From the NCBI RefSeq assembly GCF_000717875.1, contig NZ_JOCT01000019.1, positions 62,001 through 126,000 on the forward strand: 64,000 nucleotides of DNA. The letters are read 5' to 3'. The translations under genes and the position numbers were made by a program. Below are positions 26,267-36,217 of the stretch, piece after piece (the stretch's first letter is position 1; the number at the start of each line of letters is the position of its first letter). Below the pieces are notes generated by a model. It was not told the origin of the DNA, did not search any database, and saw nothing but the letters and a program-made list of their open reading frames with translations. Source of the stretch: Streptomyces sp. NRRL S-455. GTDB lineage: Bacteria > Actinomycetota > Actinomycetes > Streptomycetales > Streptomycetaceae.

Positions 26267-27811
26267 GTGGAGACAGGTGTGAAGTTCGGCGGCTCCGACG
26301 TCGGTTCCGGGGCCGAGCGGGGTCTGTTACTGCTGTCCAGGCTGACCGACGCACTCTGCGAGCTGAGCTGCATGGAGGACCCGCCGGGCCGGGTGCAGTT
26401 CGCCGCGGTGCTCGGGGAGCAGCTCGGCCGGGACGTCGACGTGCGGGGCGTTCGACTGCGCGAGGACGCGGTGACGCTGGTGCGCACCGCGCTGAACGTG
26501 GCAGGCGGGGAACACGTACTGGTCGGGGTGGTCCGCATCCTCGAGGGCACCCTGGCTGGTGACGAACTGGACCGGCTGATCGCCCCCGCCCCTCCCGCCG
26601 TGCCCGAGCTGCCCGGCCCGCTGAACCGGAAGGACGAATACAGCGCGCGTGCCGTCCTCACCAGGGGCGAGATTCCCGCGGTCCAGCTGCGGGACGACCT
26701 CGTGGAGGAGCTCAACAGCCTCTACCTCCCCACCGGGCTCTCTCCCGACCAGCTCTTCGCGCACGTCCTGGAGTGGAACGTGCAGCCGGACGGACTGCCG
26801 CCCGCCGTTCTCCTCCTCGACCAGGCCGCCCGGCTGGCCGTCACCCCCGCGCACCGCGCCGCCCTGTCCGGCTGGGTCGACGACTGGGCCCGCAGGGAGG
26901 GACTGGCCGAGGAGCTGGCTCGGCGCCGGGAGGCACGGGTCGAGAAGGTCTTCGATCCCGACATTCCGCGCTGTCTGATCGTCGCTGTCGAGCCGACCCG
27001 GGACGGCTCCGGCGAAGTCGTCGTACGGCCCTGGCTCAACACGGTGCCCGGCCACTGGGACCCCCAGCCCTGTGAACCGGCCATGACCACCCTGGACGCG
27101 CTCGGCACGGCCGTGGAACAGGCACTGAGGCAGGGCGCCCGCCTCTGGTCGGCGTCCCGCGAGCCGGAACCGAGCGGACGGCGGCAGCCACCGCCGTACA
27201 TCGAGTTCGTGCTCCCGTACGACCTCCTCAACCACGACGTGGCGGGACTGACGTACCGGATCGGCGACGGTCTGCCTTTGCCGCTCGGCCTCAAGTACGG
27301 GGTGCACTTACGCAGTCTGGAGCGGATGCGCAGCGACGACGCCCTGGTGCGGCACCAGTGGCGGGAACGCTGGCACGCCCTGCGCCGGTACGGGGCCACG
27401 GTGCACGGCTGGCGTGGGACGGACCGCAGCAGGCTCGACGCCTGGCAGGCGGCGCTCGCCGGGGACAGCGGACACACGGCCGTGGTGCTGGACGCTCCGG
27501 ACGACGTCGCCGCCATGGCGGCGCTCAAGGCGGCCATAGCGGAAGGCATAGGGCTGGCGATCTGGGACCGAAGAGGCGTCTTCCTGGAGGAGCGCCGGGA
27601 GGTCGTGACCGCGGTGTTCGCCGCCGTGCCCACGCCCGCGCAGATCCCCACGGCCATCCACCGCCTGCGGCAGAACGCCGAACTGCACACCGAGGGACCG
27701 GGCCGGTTCCTCGGCCGGCACATCGGCTTCTTCTGGGACGATCCCACTCGGCTTGTCGACATCCAGACCACCGACCCAGGCGACCCCGCCAGCGAGGAGG
27801 CACCGGCATGA
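26267..27811 (+). CDS. VMAP protein (vWA-MoxR-associated), EAD plus VMAP-C
   Basis: 514 residues. The N-terminal 15-100 region is a small helical domain of the effector-associated type (EAD): LLLLSRLTDALCELSCMEDP, then RVQFAAVLGEQLGR and a final helix LVGVVRILEGTLAGDELDRL. From about residue 309 the C-terminal VMAP-C pattern begins (YIEFVLPYDLLNHDVAGLTY). VMAP proteins are the bridging part of ternary conflict systems with a MoxR AAA+ ATPase and a vWA protein, described from comparative genomics. The next two genes supply both partners with overlap or zero spacing, and the caspase at 36214 has a similar EAD. The start is GTG 26267 behind GGGGGAAA; GTG 26279 is an alternative. Confidence 0.78.
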   Translation: METGVKFGGSDVGSGAERGLLLLSRLTDALCELSCMEDPPGRVQFAAVLGEQLGRDVDVRGVRLREDAVTLVRTALNVAGGEHVLVGVVRILEGTLAGDELDRLIAPAPPAVPELPGPLNRKDEYSARAVLTRGEIPAVQLRDDLVEELNSLYLPTGLSPDQLFAHVLEWNVQPDGLPPAVLLLDQAARLAVTPAHRAALSGWVDDWARREGLAEELARRREARVEKVFDPDIPRCLIVAVEPTRDGSGEVVVRPWLNTVPGHWDPQPCEPAMTTLDALGTAVEQALRQGARLWSASREPEPSGRRQPPPYIEFVLPYDLLNHDVAGLTYRIGDGLPLPLGLKYGVHLRSLERMRSDDALVRHQWRERWHALRRYGATVHGWRGTDRSRLDAWQAALAGDSGHTAVVLDAPDDVAAMAALKAAIAEGIGLAIWDRRGVFLEERREVVTAVFAAVPTPAQIPTAIHRLRQNAELHTEGPGRFLGRHIGFFWDDPTRLVDIQTTDPGDPASEEAPA

Positions 27812-28911
27812 GCGCGCAGGAGCAGACGGCCCTGAACGGCTGGCACGTGTTCCACGGCACCGGCCGGGAACCGGCCGTGCCGCCCCGGCTGCCGGCCCCG
27901 CCGCCCTGGCGGCGCTTCCGCGGCGGCCCGGCCCAGCCCCCGCCCCCGGACGACCCGGACGGCGCGCTGCGCCGCCTGGGCCCCGGCGAGGTCACGCCGC
28001 GGCTGTCCGCCGACGAGACGGACACCGTGAACGCCGCGCTACTGCTGCGCAGGCCGCTGCTGATCACCGGCCCGCCCGGGGTCGGCAAGTCCACCCTCGC
28101 CTACGTGATCTCCCGGGAACTGGGACTCGGCCGGGTGCTCGAATGGAACATCGTCAGCCGTACCACCTTGCGGGACGGCCTGTACGAGCACGATGCCATG
28201 GGGCGGGCCCAGGCCATCGCCGCCTGGCAGGCCGGGCTGCGGAGCTCGGCGCCCGCGCGCATCGAGGAAACACCCGAAGGTGCGACATCCGGCGCGGACG
28301 ACAAGACCGCGGTCACATTACAAGCGCGTCAACTCCCGCCGCCTCTTGGTGACTTCATCGCTCTCGGCCCCCTCGGTACGGCTCTGCTGCCCTACGATCG
28401 TCCCCGTGTGCTCCTCGTCGACGAACTCGACAAGAGCGACATCGACCTGCCGAACGACCTGTTGCACGTCCTGGAGAACGGAAGCTATGACGTCCCGGAG
28501 CTGGTCCGCGACGCCGCCGAGGAGGCGCGTGTCCACACCAGTGATCCCGGGGGCCAGGCCGTGGTGCGCGGCGGACGCGTCGAATGCCGGGAGTTCCCGG
28601 TCGTGGTGATCACCAGCAACGGAGAGCGCCAGTTCCCCGCGGCCTTCCGGCGGCGCTGCCTGCCGCTGGAGATGCGCACGCCCACCCGCGAGCAGCTGCT
28701 GGCCCTGGTGGAGGGGCACCTGGGGGCCCGGCCGCGGGGCACCGAGGACCTGGTGGACCTGTTCGTGCAGCGGGTCCAGTCCGGCGGCACCCACTCACTG
28801 GACCAGCTACTCAACGCGGTCCAGATGACTACCGCGGGTGGTTTCCAGGCGGATGGTGACGGGCGTAAGCTCGTGGAAATGCTGCTCCGCGACCTCGCGA
28901 AGGGCCGCTGA
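27808..28911 (+). CDS. MoxR-type AAA+ ATPase
   Basis: 367 residues. After a Pro-rich N-terminus of about 45 residues come the AAA+ core elements: ITGPPGVGKSTLAYVIS (Walker A, about residue 90), VLLVDELDKSDIDLPNDLL (Walker B, about residue 201), ITSNGERQFPAAFRRRCL (sensor 1 and arginine finger region), and a lid with REQLLALVEGHL. MoxR ATPases act as remodelling chaperones with vWA partners. ATG 27808 overlaps the VMAP gene, and the vWA fusion gene begins immediately after its stop, so all three are one transcript. Loss of either Walker motif is not seen; it should be active. Confidence 0.88.
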   Translation: MSAQEQTALNGWHVFHGTGREPAVPPRLPAPPPWRRFRGGPAQPPPPDDPDGALRRLGPGEVTPRLSADETDTVNAALLLRRPLLITGPPGVGKSTLAYVISRELGLGRVLEWNIVSRTTLRDGLYEHDAMGRAQAIAAWQAGLRSSAPARIEETPEGATSGADDKTAVTLQARQLPPPLGDFIALGPLGTALLPYDRPRVLLVDELDKSDIDLPNDLLHVLENGSYDVPELVRDAAEEARVHTSDPGGQAVVRGGRVECREFPVVVITSNGERQFPAAFRRRCLPLEMRTPTREQLLALVEGHLGARPRGTEDLVDLFVQRVQSGGTHSLDQLLNAVQMTTAGGFQADGDGRKLVEMLLRDLAKGR

Positions 28912-31900
28912 ATGAACGGCTTTCCCAGGGAGCGCGCATCCGGGCCCGGCGACGGGGACCCCGTATCGGGGACGTCGCCTCCGTCGGCGTTCCCGGAGTC
29001 CGTCGAACGCGCGAGTGAGCACGGAGCGGCGCTCACGGCTGCCCTGGGACAGGACTCCCGGCCACACCCGGGCCCCGGCGCCGAGGAGTCCTTCACGCCG
29101 CACTGGCAGGAGGTCGCGGACGCCGTCTGGCTCGCCGCGCACCGGTCCCGGTACGGCGACCCGGTCCCCGCGGGCCAGGCCCCGGCGCCGGCTCACGACA
29201 CCACGGCGGCAAGCACCCGGGAGCCGGCGGATGCGCGGTCCCCGGCCGCGTCGTGCGACCCCGTCGAAGCGTCCGCCACCGACCCCGTAACCACCCCTCA
29301 GCCGCCCGAAGGCGACACCGGCATCCCCGACGTGCCTGCCCCGCCGCGGGACCGCCCCGGTCCACGGCCGTCGGCGCCCGTGCCGGCCCGGCTGTTACCC
29401 GACCCGGAGGGCACCGTCACGCTGCACGTCGGGCGGCCGCTGCTGGCCCCGGACGACCGTCCGCAGCACGCCCCGGGCCGGGCCACGGCCCTGCTCGCCC
29501 GCGCCCTGCACCGACTGGCCCGGCGCGTCCCCTCCCGCGACACCCTGGAGTTGGACGAGGAGATCACCGCCGAACAAGGGGTGGTGGACGGCCTGTGGCT
29601 GCCCTTCCTGCGGCCCGCCCGTGCCTCGGCCTTCGACCTGGTGCTGCTCGTCGACAACGCCCCCACCATGCGGATCTGGGAGGACACCACCGCGCGCCTC
29701 GCCCAGGCCGCCGAGCACAGCGGTTCCTTCCGGAGCGTGCGCACGGTCGGGGTACAGGTACCGCGCACCGGCGCCGCAACCCTGCGCTGGAGCTCCGCGG
29801 GCGCCGCCGCTGACCCCGCCGAACTCCTCGACGGGCGGGGCGGACGGGTCTTCCTCGTCGTCACCGACGGACTCGCGCACGGCTGGGCCGCCCCCGCCGC
29901 CGACGAACTGCTGGGCCGCCTGGCCCACGCCGGTCCCACGGCCCTCGTGCACCTGCTGCCCCCGCACCTGCGCCACCGCACCTCGCTCTACCCGTACCCC
30001 GCGGTCCTGGAGGCCGGTGGATTCGGCGCCACCAACGACGGCCTCGGACACTGGGCGCCGCCCGGCGGACCCGACCCCCTGCGGCCGTTGCCCGAGGCGG
30101 GCGACGACTCCGTGCCCGTCCCCGTGTTGTCGCTGAAGCCCGGCTCCCTCGCCGTCTGGGCCGACCTCGTCACCGGCGAACGCGGGGTACGCCGTTCCCT
30201 GCCCGTCGTCCTGGCCGGCGCCCTCGCCAAGGGGGCGCCCGCGCCCGGCCTGCGCGCCCCACGCTTCCCGCGCGCCGCCACCACCGCCGTCCGCCGCTTC
30301 TTCACCCTCGCCACCCCGGCCGCGCGCCGACTCGCCACCCAACTGGCCGCCGTTCCCTTCGACTTCGACCTCGTGGAACAGCTGCGACGGCGCACCATGC
30401 CGGAGACCGGTCCCGACCACCTCGCCGAGATCCTGATGGGTGGGCTGATCGACTGGGACCGTGGCGGCGAGGGGCGTCCCGAGTTCGCCGACGGAGTCCG
30501 TGAGGCACTGCTCGCCACCACGACCCGCAGCCAGCTCGCCCGCACCGTCAGTGTGGTGGGCGAGCTGCCCGCCGCCGGCGAGCGGGGTGTCGCGCTGCGG
30601 GCCGCCTTGCACGACCCGGTGGGCGCCGCGTTGCCCGACCCGTCGGAGCACGGCTGGGTGCGCAGCGAACTCGCCGTGATGCGCGCCCTCTCGGGGGCGT
30701 ACTCGGACCGGGCCAGGCGCATCGAGCCACAACTCTCCACGCTGGTGCCGGCCGCTGCGGCCGAACGGGTGGACCCCGGTTTGCCCCCAGGTACACCCAC
30801 TGAGGTGAACCACGCGGGCGACGGGGGATCACCCGGCGGCTCTGACGGGAGTGATCCCATATCGGGCATTCCTTACCGTGATGGAGAAAATGTGCAGAGC
30901 CTGGTAACCGACGCGAACCAACCCGAAGCCCCGGAGGCTGAGCCGCTCATGGAGAGCACCACGACCACTTCGCCCGCCCTTCTGGTGAACGTTCCGCTCA
31001 GGAACACCTCGTTCGTCGGCCGGCAGGCGCTGCTGAGGGCCGTGGAGGAGCAGCTTGACGCCCAGGACACGGCGGCGGTGCTGCCGCACGCGCTGCACGG
31101 ACTGGGCGGCGTCGGCAAGTCGCAGCTCGCGCTGGAGTACATCTACACCCACCAGCACGACTACAAAGTGATCTGCTGGATCCCCGCCGAGCGGGAGAGC
31201 CTCATCCTCGCCGCGCTGGCCACCCTCGCGGGCCAGCTGGGCGTCGCCCCGACCGGACAGGACAGCCACGGCGCTCCCGCCGCCAACACGGCCGTGCCCG
31301 CGGTGCTGGAAGCGCTGCGCACAGGAGCGCCGTACGACGACTGGCTGCTCATCTTCGACAACGCCGAGGACGTCGAGGCGGTGCGCAAGTACTTCCCCGC
31401 CAACGGGCCGGGGAAGGTCATCGTCACCTCCCGGAACCGGGCCTGGGAGCGGGTGGCCACCCCCCTGCCGGTCAACGTGTTCGAGCGGGAGGAGTCCATC
31501 GAGCTGCTCCAGAAACGCTCGCCCGACCTGTCCACGGAGGACGCCGACCGGCTCGCCGAGGCCCTGGGGGACCTGCCGCTCGCTGTGGAGCAGGCGGGTG
31601 CCTGGCGAGCCGTCACCGGCATGCTCGTCGACGAGTACCTCGATCTGCTCGCCCAGCGCAGCCCCGAGATCCTCGAACTGGACCCGGCCCCCGACTACCC
31701 GGTCTCCGTCGCCGCGGCCTGGGACCTCTCGCTGGAGCGCATCCGGGAGAACAACCCCGGCGCCCGGCAACTCCTCGACATCTGCGCCAGCATGGCTCCC
31801 GAGCCGATCCCGCGTTCGATGCTGCGCGGCAGCCGGGGCGTCAGCATCACCCCCCAGATCGACCCGCTGCTGCGCGAGCCGATCCGGCTGAACCGCGCCG

Positions 31901-33471
31901 TGCGCGACCTGAGCCAGTTCTCCCTGGTCAAGGTGGATCCACGGTCCGACACGCTGCAGATGCACCGCCTGCTGCAGACCGTGCTCCTGGCCAAGCTGAG
32001 TTCCGAGGAACGGGAGCGGATGCGCGGTGCCGCGCACCAGCTGCTCTCGGCGGCCAAACCGGGCGCCTACTCCTCGTCGCTGGAGTGGCCCGCCTACCAG
32101 GCGCTGTTGCCGCACGTGCTCGCCTCGCAGGCGGTCACCAGCTCCGACGACTGGGTACGGGACCTGGTCTCCGACACCGTGTGGTTCCTGTACTACTGGG
32201 GAGACCACGCGGGCGCCGCGGACTACGCCCGGCAGGCGTGGAACGCCTGGCTCGCCACGTCGGGCGAGGACGACCTCCGCGTCATCCGTATGACCAAGAG
32301 CCTCTCGTTCCTGTTGCGGCAGGTCGGGCAGGTCCCCGAGTCGATCCCCCTCAGCGAGAAGGCGCTGGAGGCCTCGCGCCGCCAGGACCTCGAACCCGAG
32401 GAACTGATCGACTCCCTGTGCAAGACGGCCGACGCCCGCCGCTACCAGGGCCGGTTCCAGGAAGCGCGGGACCTCAGCCAGGAGGCCACCGAGCTGGCCC
32501 GGTCCCAGTTCGGCACGGACGATCCCGTCACGCTGAGCGCCGTCCACAGCTGGGTCGTCGACCTGAGACTCTGCGGGCAGTTCCGGGAAGCCCTGCCACT
32601 GGACCAGGAGAACGCCCGGCTGCGCGACCTGATGTTCGGCCCCGCCAACTTCTTCACCCTCAACACCCTCAACGGCCTGTCCATCGACATGCGCGAGAGT
32701 GGCGACTACCCCGGCGCGCGCGACTTCCAGGAGGACGTGTACCGCAGGGCGCACACCGCGCTCGGTGAGGAGCATCCGCTCACCCTGCGCATCGCCCGCA
32801 ACCTCGCGGTGTGCCGGCGCCGGGACGGGGCGATCTCCGAGGGCGCCAAGCTGGCCGAAGAGACGCTGCGGCGCTTCGTCAACCGCTACGGGCCCGACCA
32901 CTTCGACTCGCTGTCGACGGCGACCAACGTGTCCGTCGACCAGCGCCTGGCCGGGGACCTCGACAGCTCCCGGCGGCTGGCCGAGGAGACGGTGCGGCGC
33001 TACGGACAGCGCCTCGGTGGCGAACACGCGTACACCCTGCTGACCAAGGCCAACCTGGCCGCCACCCTCCGTGCCCTCGGGGACTTCGACAAAGCGCAGG
33101 AGCAGGAGGACGACGCGGCCCGTCTGCTGGGCGAGGTGCTGGGCCCGAACCACGTCACCACGCTGACCGTCGCCATCGGCCGGGCCAACACGGCGTACGG
33201 GCGCCTGGACTTCGACAGGGCGCGCGAGATCGACGAGGCCAATCTGCCGCTGCTGGCCGACATCGCCGGAGAGGAACACCCGCTCACCCTGTCGTGCACC
33301 GCCAACCTCGCCCTCGATCTGCGGGGCCTCGGCCGGGGCGCGGAGGCGGACGAACTGCAGCGCAAGGCCGTTGACCGCCTCGCGCGCGTGGTCCGCCCCG
33401 ACCACCCCTGGCTCGATGCGGCCCGCCACCGCCGGCGCATCGAGTGCGACATCGCTCCTATGCCGCTGTAG
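28912..33471 (+). CDS. fxsT: vWA-like/NB-ARC/TPR fusion protein (FxsT-like STAND ATPase)
   Basis: 1519 residues. The disordered N-terminus (1-150) is Pro/Ala-rich. Residues about 180-440 match the SAV_2336 N-terminal domain and include a vWA-like strand FDLVLLVDNAPTM, where DNAPT replaces the canonical DxSxS, so metal binding may be altered. The NB-ARC/STAND module starts near residue 697 (NTSFVGRQALLRAV) with P-loop GLGGVGKSQLALEY (about 730), Walker B WLLIFDNAED (about 811) and GLPLA-like GDLPLAVEQAG. From about residue 1100 to the end come many TPR repeats. This order is that of proteins named FxSxx-COOH system TPR protein. STAND proteins sense a signal with the repeats and oligomerise on ATP. 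It begins directly after the MoxR stop. Confidence 0.82.
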   Translation: MNGFPRERASGPGDGDPVSGTSPPSAFPESVERASEHGAALTAALGQDSRPHPGPGAEESFTPHWQEVADAVWLAAHRSRYGDPVPAGQAPAPAHDTTAASTREPADARSPAASCDPVEASATDPVTTPQPPEGDTGIPDVPAPPRDRPGPRPSAPVPARLLPDPEGTVTLHVGRPLLAPDDRPQHAPGRATALLARALHRLARRVPSRDTLELDEEITAEQGVVDGLWLPFLRPARASAFDLVLLVDNAPTMRIWEDTTARLAQAAEHSGSFRSVRTVGVQVPRTGAATLRWSSAGAAADPAELLDGRGGRVFLVVTDGLAHGWAAPAADELLGRLAHAGPTALVHLLPPHLRHRTSLYPYPAVLEAGGFGATNDGLGHWAPPGGPDPLRPLPEAGDDSVPVPVLSLKPGSLAVWADLVTGERGVRRSLPVVLAGALAKGAPAPGLRAPRFPRAATTAVRRFFTLATPAARRLATQLAAVPFDFDLVEQLRRRTMPETGPDHLAEILMGGLIDWDRGGEGRPEFADGVREALLATTTRSQLARTVSVVGELPAAGERGVALRAALHDPVGAALPDPSEHGWVRSELAVMRALSGAYSDRARRIEPQLSTLVPAAAAERVDPGLPPGTPTEVNHAGDGGSPGGSDGSDPISGIPYRDGENVQSLVTDANQPEAPEAEPLMESTTTTSPALLVNVPLRNTSFVGRQALLRAVEEQLDAQDTAAVLPHALHGLGGVGKSQLALEYIYTHQHDYKVICWIPAERESLILAALATLAGQLGVAPTGQDSHGAPAANTAVPAVLEALRTGAPYDDWLLIFDNAEDVEAVRKYFPANGPGKVIVTSRNRAWERVATPLPVNVFEREESIELLQKRSPDLSTEDADRLAEALGDLPLAVEQAGAWRAVTGMLVDEYLDLLAQRSPEILELDPAPDYPVSVAAAWDLSLERIRENNPGARQLLDICASMAPEPIPRSMLRGSRGVSITPQIDPLLREPIRLNRAVRDLSQFSLVKVDPRSDTLQMHRLLQTVLLAKLSSEERERMRGAAHQLLSAAKPGAYSSSLEWPAYQALLPHVLASQAVTSSDDWVRDLVSDTVWFLYYWGDHAGAADYARQAWNAWLATSGEDDLRVIRMTKSLSFLLRQVGQVPESIPLSEKALEASRRQDLEPEELIDSLCKTADARRYQGRFQEARDLSQEATELARSQFGTDDPVTLSAVHSWVVDLRLCGQFREALPLDQENARLRDLMFGPANFFTLNTLNGLSIDMRESGDYPGARDFQEDVYRRAHTALGEEHPLTLRIARNLAVCRRRDGAISEGAKLAEETLRRFVNRYGPDHFDSLSTATNVSVDQRLAGDLDSSRRLAEETVRRYGQRLGGEHAYTLLTKANLAATLRALGDFDKAQEQEDDAARLLGEVLGPNHVTTLTVAIGRANTAYGRLDFDRAREIDEANLPLLADIAGEEHPLTLSCTANLALDLRGLGRGAEADELQRKAVDRLARVVRPDHPWLDAARHRRRIECDIAPMPL

Positions 33472-33560
33472 GAAGCGGCGCCGGGTCACCCGGGTCGGGC
33501 GCGGCCACGCAGGCAGCGCCCGGCCACGCGGGCAGTGCCCCCGGCCGGGGACACCCGAGG

Positions 33561-34889
33561 TCAGCTCACGTCTGCCGCGGGGGCCGCAGGTGTGCCGTCC
33601 GGAGGCTGGTGGAGCGGCGGCGTGACCGGTTCCCGGACAGCGGACCCGCGCCGGTCCCGTTCGGCCGGCCGGCGGACCAGCAGCAGCAACGGCTGAGTGA
33701 GGAGCGTCGTGGCGAGGGCCATGAAGACCAGGACCGTGTAGAGGGGTCTGCTCAGCAGGCCCGCCTGGAAGCCCGCGTTGAGAGCGATCAGCTCGGTGAG
33801 ACCACGTGTGCTCATCAGGACACCCACGGTCCGCGCGTCATGCCGGTCCAGACCGCCGAGCCGGCCGGCCACCGTGCCGCTGCCGGTCTTGGTGATGACC
33901 GCCAGCGCCGTCACCACCACCAGCGTGATCCAGCCCGTGGCATCCATGCTGTTCAGCGCCACGGACTGCCCCGAAACCACGAAGAAGAACGGCAGCAGCA
34001 GCGAGCCGACGTCATGAAGGGGCCGCAGCAGATCCGGGTCGAGCGTCCCGTCCTTCTCCCGCGGCGCCACGACCCCGGCCAGCAACGCACCGAAGATCAC
34101 ATGCAGCCCGAGGGAGTGCGTCACCCAGGCCGAGCCGAGGGCGAAACCGATGAGCAGCGCCAGCCGCAGCGAGGGTTCCATCCGCGTGCCCCACAGCAGC
34201 CCGCGCAGTACCGGCCGGGCCGCGAGCGCCATCACGGTGATGAAGCCGACCGCGAGCGCCACCCGCCACGGCCAGCCGAGCGCCGTCTCGCCGCCCCCCT
34301 CCATCAGCGCCCCGGCCAGCACCGTCCAGCCGATCACGTCCAGCAGCCCGGCGGCGGACAGGGCCACCACACCCGGTGCCGAACTGGACAGGCCGTTCTC
34401 CCGCACGATGGCCGCCAGCACGGGCACCGCCGTTATCGACAGGGCGACCCCGGCGAACACCACCGTGCCCGGGCTGAGGTCCCGCGGCATGCCCAGGTCA
34501 CGCAGCTGATCCCGGAACAGCAGCGCGCAGCCGCTGCCCACCGCCATCGGCACGACGAACGTGGCCGCCGCCACCGTCACCGAGGCGCGCGCCCGGTGGC
34601 CCAGGATCTTCAGGTCCAGCTCGTAGCCCACCGCGAACAGGAACACCACCAGCGCGAACTGCGCGAACGCGGTCAGCGCCGGGGAGATCCCCGCCGGGAA
34701 CAGCGTCTCGTACGACCCCGGAGCCACGCTTCCCAGCAACGAGGGGCCGAGCGCGATACCCGCCGTCAGCTGTCCCACGATGTACGGCTGTTTCAGCCGC
34801 CGGGCCAGCCAGCCGCCCGCGTGCGCGGCCACCAGGATCAGGGCCGAGGCACCCACGACATGCATGATCAACGCATCAGGGCTCACCAT
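33561..34889 (-). CDS. Cation:proton antiporter (CPA2/KefB-like)
   Basis: 442 residues with about 12-13 membrane helices. Features of the Na+/H+ exchanger fold: LKQPYIVGQLTAGIALGPSLLG near the N-terminus, ALVVFLFAVGYELDLKIL, VALSITAVPVLAAIV (unwound helix region), VLMSTRGLTELIALNAG. No TrkA-N domain follows, so it is a short form with a disordered Pro-rich tail. It would exchange K+ or Na+ for protons. It is encoded opposite to the conflict genes on either side, sharing a divergent region of about 155 bases with the hydrolase at 35045. An alternative GTG start at 34886 has better spacing to the GGGGG ribosome site. Link to the flanking system is unknown. Confidence 0.85.
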   Translation of the reverse strand: MVSPDALIMHVVGASALILVAAHAGGWLARRLKQPYIVGQLTAGIALGPSLLGSVAPGSYETLFPAGISPALTAFAQFALVVFLFAVGYELDLKILGHRARASVTVAAATFVVPMAVGSGCALLFRDQLRDLGMPRDLSPGTVVFAGVALSITAVPVLAAIVRENGLSSSAPGVVALSAAGLLDVIGWTVLAGALMEGGGETALGWPWRVALAVGFITVMALAARPVLRGLLWGTRMEPSLRLALLIGFALGSAWVTHSLGLHVIFGALLAGVVAPREKDGTLDPDLLRPLHDVGSLLLPFFFVVSGQSVALNSMDATGWITLVVVTALAVITKTGSGTVAGRLGGLDRHDARTVGVLMSTRGLTELIALNAGFQAGLLSRPLYTVLVFMALATTLLTQPLLLLVRRPAERDRRGSAVREPVTPPLHQPPDGTPAAPAADVS

Positions 34890-35044
34890 ATCCCCCTGTT
34901 GTCCGGTTTTCCGGTTGTCCGGCCGGCCCTTCAGCCGCAGGTGGGTCCCGCACCTTGGCGCGAGCTCAACCTACCCAGGATACTGATAAGTTGACGGCGC
35001 ATCGGGAGTCGTACACACGCTGCACCAGTGTCACGGGGGGCACA

Positions 35045-36217
35045 TTGACGGCGGTCGTCTTCATCCATGGGACCGGGGTGCGTGAGCCCGGTTTCTCCGC
35101 GCTCGCCGGGCGTGTCGCGGCCGGTCTGAACGCTCTGCGCGGGGGACTGCGCGTCGCGCCGTACTACTGGGGCGGCGCGCACGGCGCCACGCTGGCCGCC
35201 GGCGGGGCGAGTCTCCCCCCGGCTGCGGGCACATCCCGCGGCCCGGCCGAGACCCCGGCCGATCAGGGCGACGACGACACGGCCGCCGCCTGGGCCGCCC
35301 TCTACGCCGACCCGTATGCCGAACTCGCCCTCGCCGCCGCCGGGTCGGGGCCTCCGACCGAGCGTCCGCCGGGTTCCGTGCCGCAGGAGCAGAAACTCCA
35401 GGCACAGCTCGCCGCGCTCGCCGCCCAAGGGGACGCTCCCGCCGCCGAGCTCGGTCCCGGTCTGTCCCGCGCCGCCACCGACCTGGCCGCCCACCCACTG
35501 CTCGGGCCCGCCGCCCAGGCCCTCGACCCGGACGCCCTCGCGGCCCTCGCCGCCCGCTCCCTGACCGCCCGGATCATCGCCGACGCCCTCGACGCCGACG
35601 CCCCGATGGTCCCGGTCGGCGACGTCCGGGACGCCGTCACCGACCGGCTCGCCGGGGCACTCGGCGTCCCGCCCCGAGGCACGGAACGCGGACTGCGCTC
35701 CCTGTTGCTGCGGGCCGCGGGCTCGGCCGCCTCCCGTGCCGCCGTACGCCGTCGGCGCGCCCTCACCGAGGCCGCCCACCCCGCCGCCGGGGACGTCCTG
35801 CGCTACCTCAGCCGCGGTGAGGCGGTACGCGCGGGGCTGCGCGAGCTGCTCGCCGGCCTGGAGCCCCCCGTCGCGATCGTCGCCCACAGTCTCGGCGGCA
35901 TCATCGCCCTGGACACGCTGATCCTCACCCCGCTGCCCCAGGTCCGGCTCCTGGTCACCGCCGGCTCGCAGGGGCCCTTCCTGTACGAGTCGGGCTCCCT
36001 GCCCTCTCTGGAACACCCCGCCGCGCTGCCGCCGCACGTCCCCGACTGGCTCAACCTGTACGATCCCCGCGATCTGCTCGGCTACCTGGGCGCGGGCCTC
36101 TTCCCGGGACGCGTCACCGACATCGCCGTGGACAGCCGCCAGCCGTTCCCCGCGGCGCACAGTGCCTACTGGACCAACCCGGCGGTGTACCGCCACATCG
36201 TGGACCGCCTCCCGTGA
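35045..36217 (+). CDS. Alpha/beta hydrolase (lipase-like), possible effector
   Basis: About 390 residues. The first strand TAVVFIHGTGVREPGFSAL carries the oxyanion HG motif, and the nucleophile elbow is IVAHSLGGIIALDTLIL (serine in HSLGG). A late histidine in AHSAYW and an acidic residue in NLYDPRDLL could complete the triad. Between first strand and elbow is a large Ala-rich helical insertion (about 60-260), which may be a lid. The TTG 35045 start directly before the first strand has GGGGGG upstream; ATG 34955 would extend it by 30 residues into the divergent region. It overlaps the caspase gene by four bases (GTGA), so the two hydrolytic proteins are co-expressed. Similar PGAP1-like hydrolases act on lipids; the substrate here is unknown. 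Confidence 0.75.
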   Translation: MTAVVFIHGTGVREPGFSALAGRVAAGLNALRGGLRVAPYYWGGAHGATLAAGGASLPPAAGTSRGPAETPADQGDDDTAAAWAALYADPYAELALAAAGSGPPTERPPGSVPQEQKLQAQLAALAAQGDAPAAELGPGLSRAATDLAAHPLLGPAAQALDPDALAALAARSLTARIIADALDADAPMVPVGDVRDAVTDRLAGALGVPPRGTERGLRSLLLRAAGSAASRAAVRRRRALTEAAHPAAGDVLRYLSRGEAVRAGLRELLAGLEPPVAIVAHSLGGIIALDTLILTPLPQVRLLVTAGSQGPFLYESGSLPSLEHPAALPPHVPDWLNLYDPRDLLGYLGAGLFPGRVTDIAVDSRQPFPAAHSAYWTNPAVYRHIVDRLP

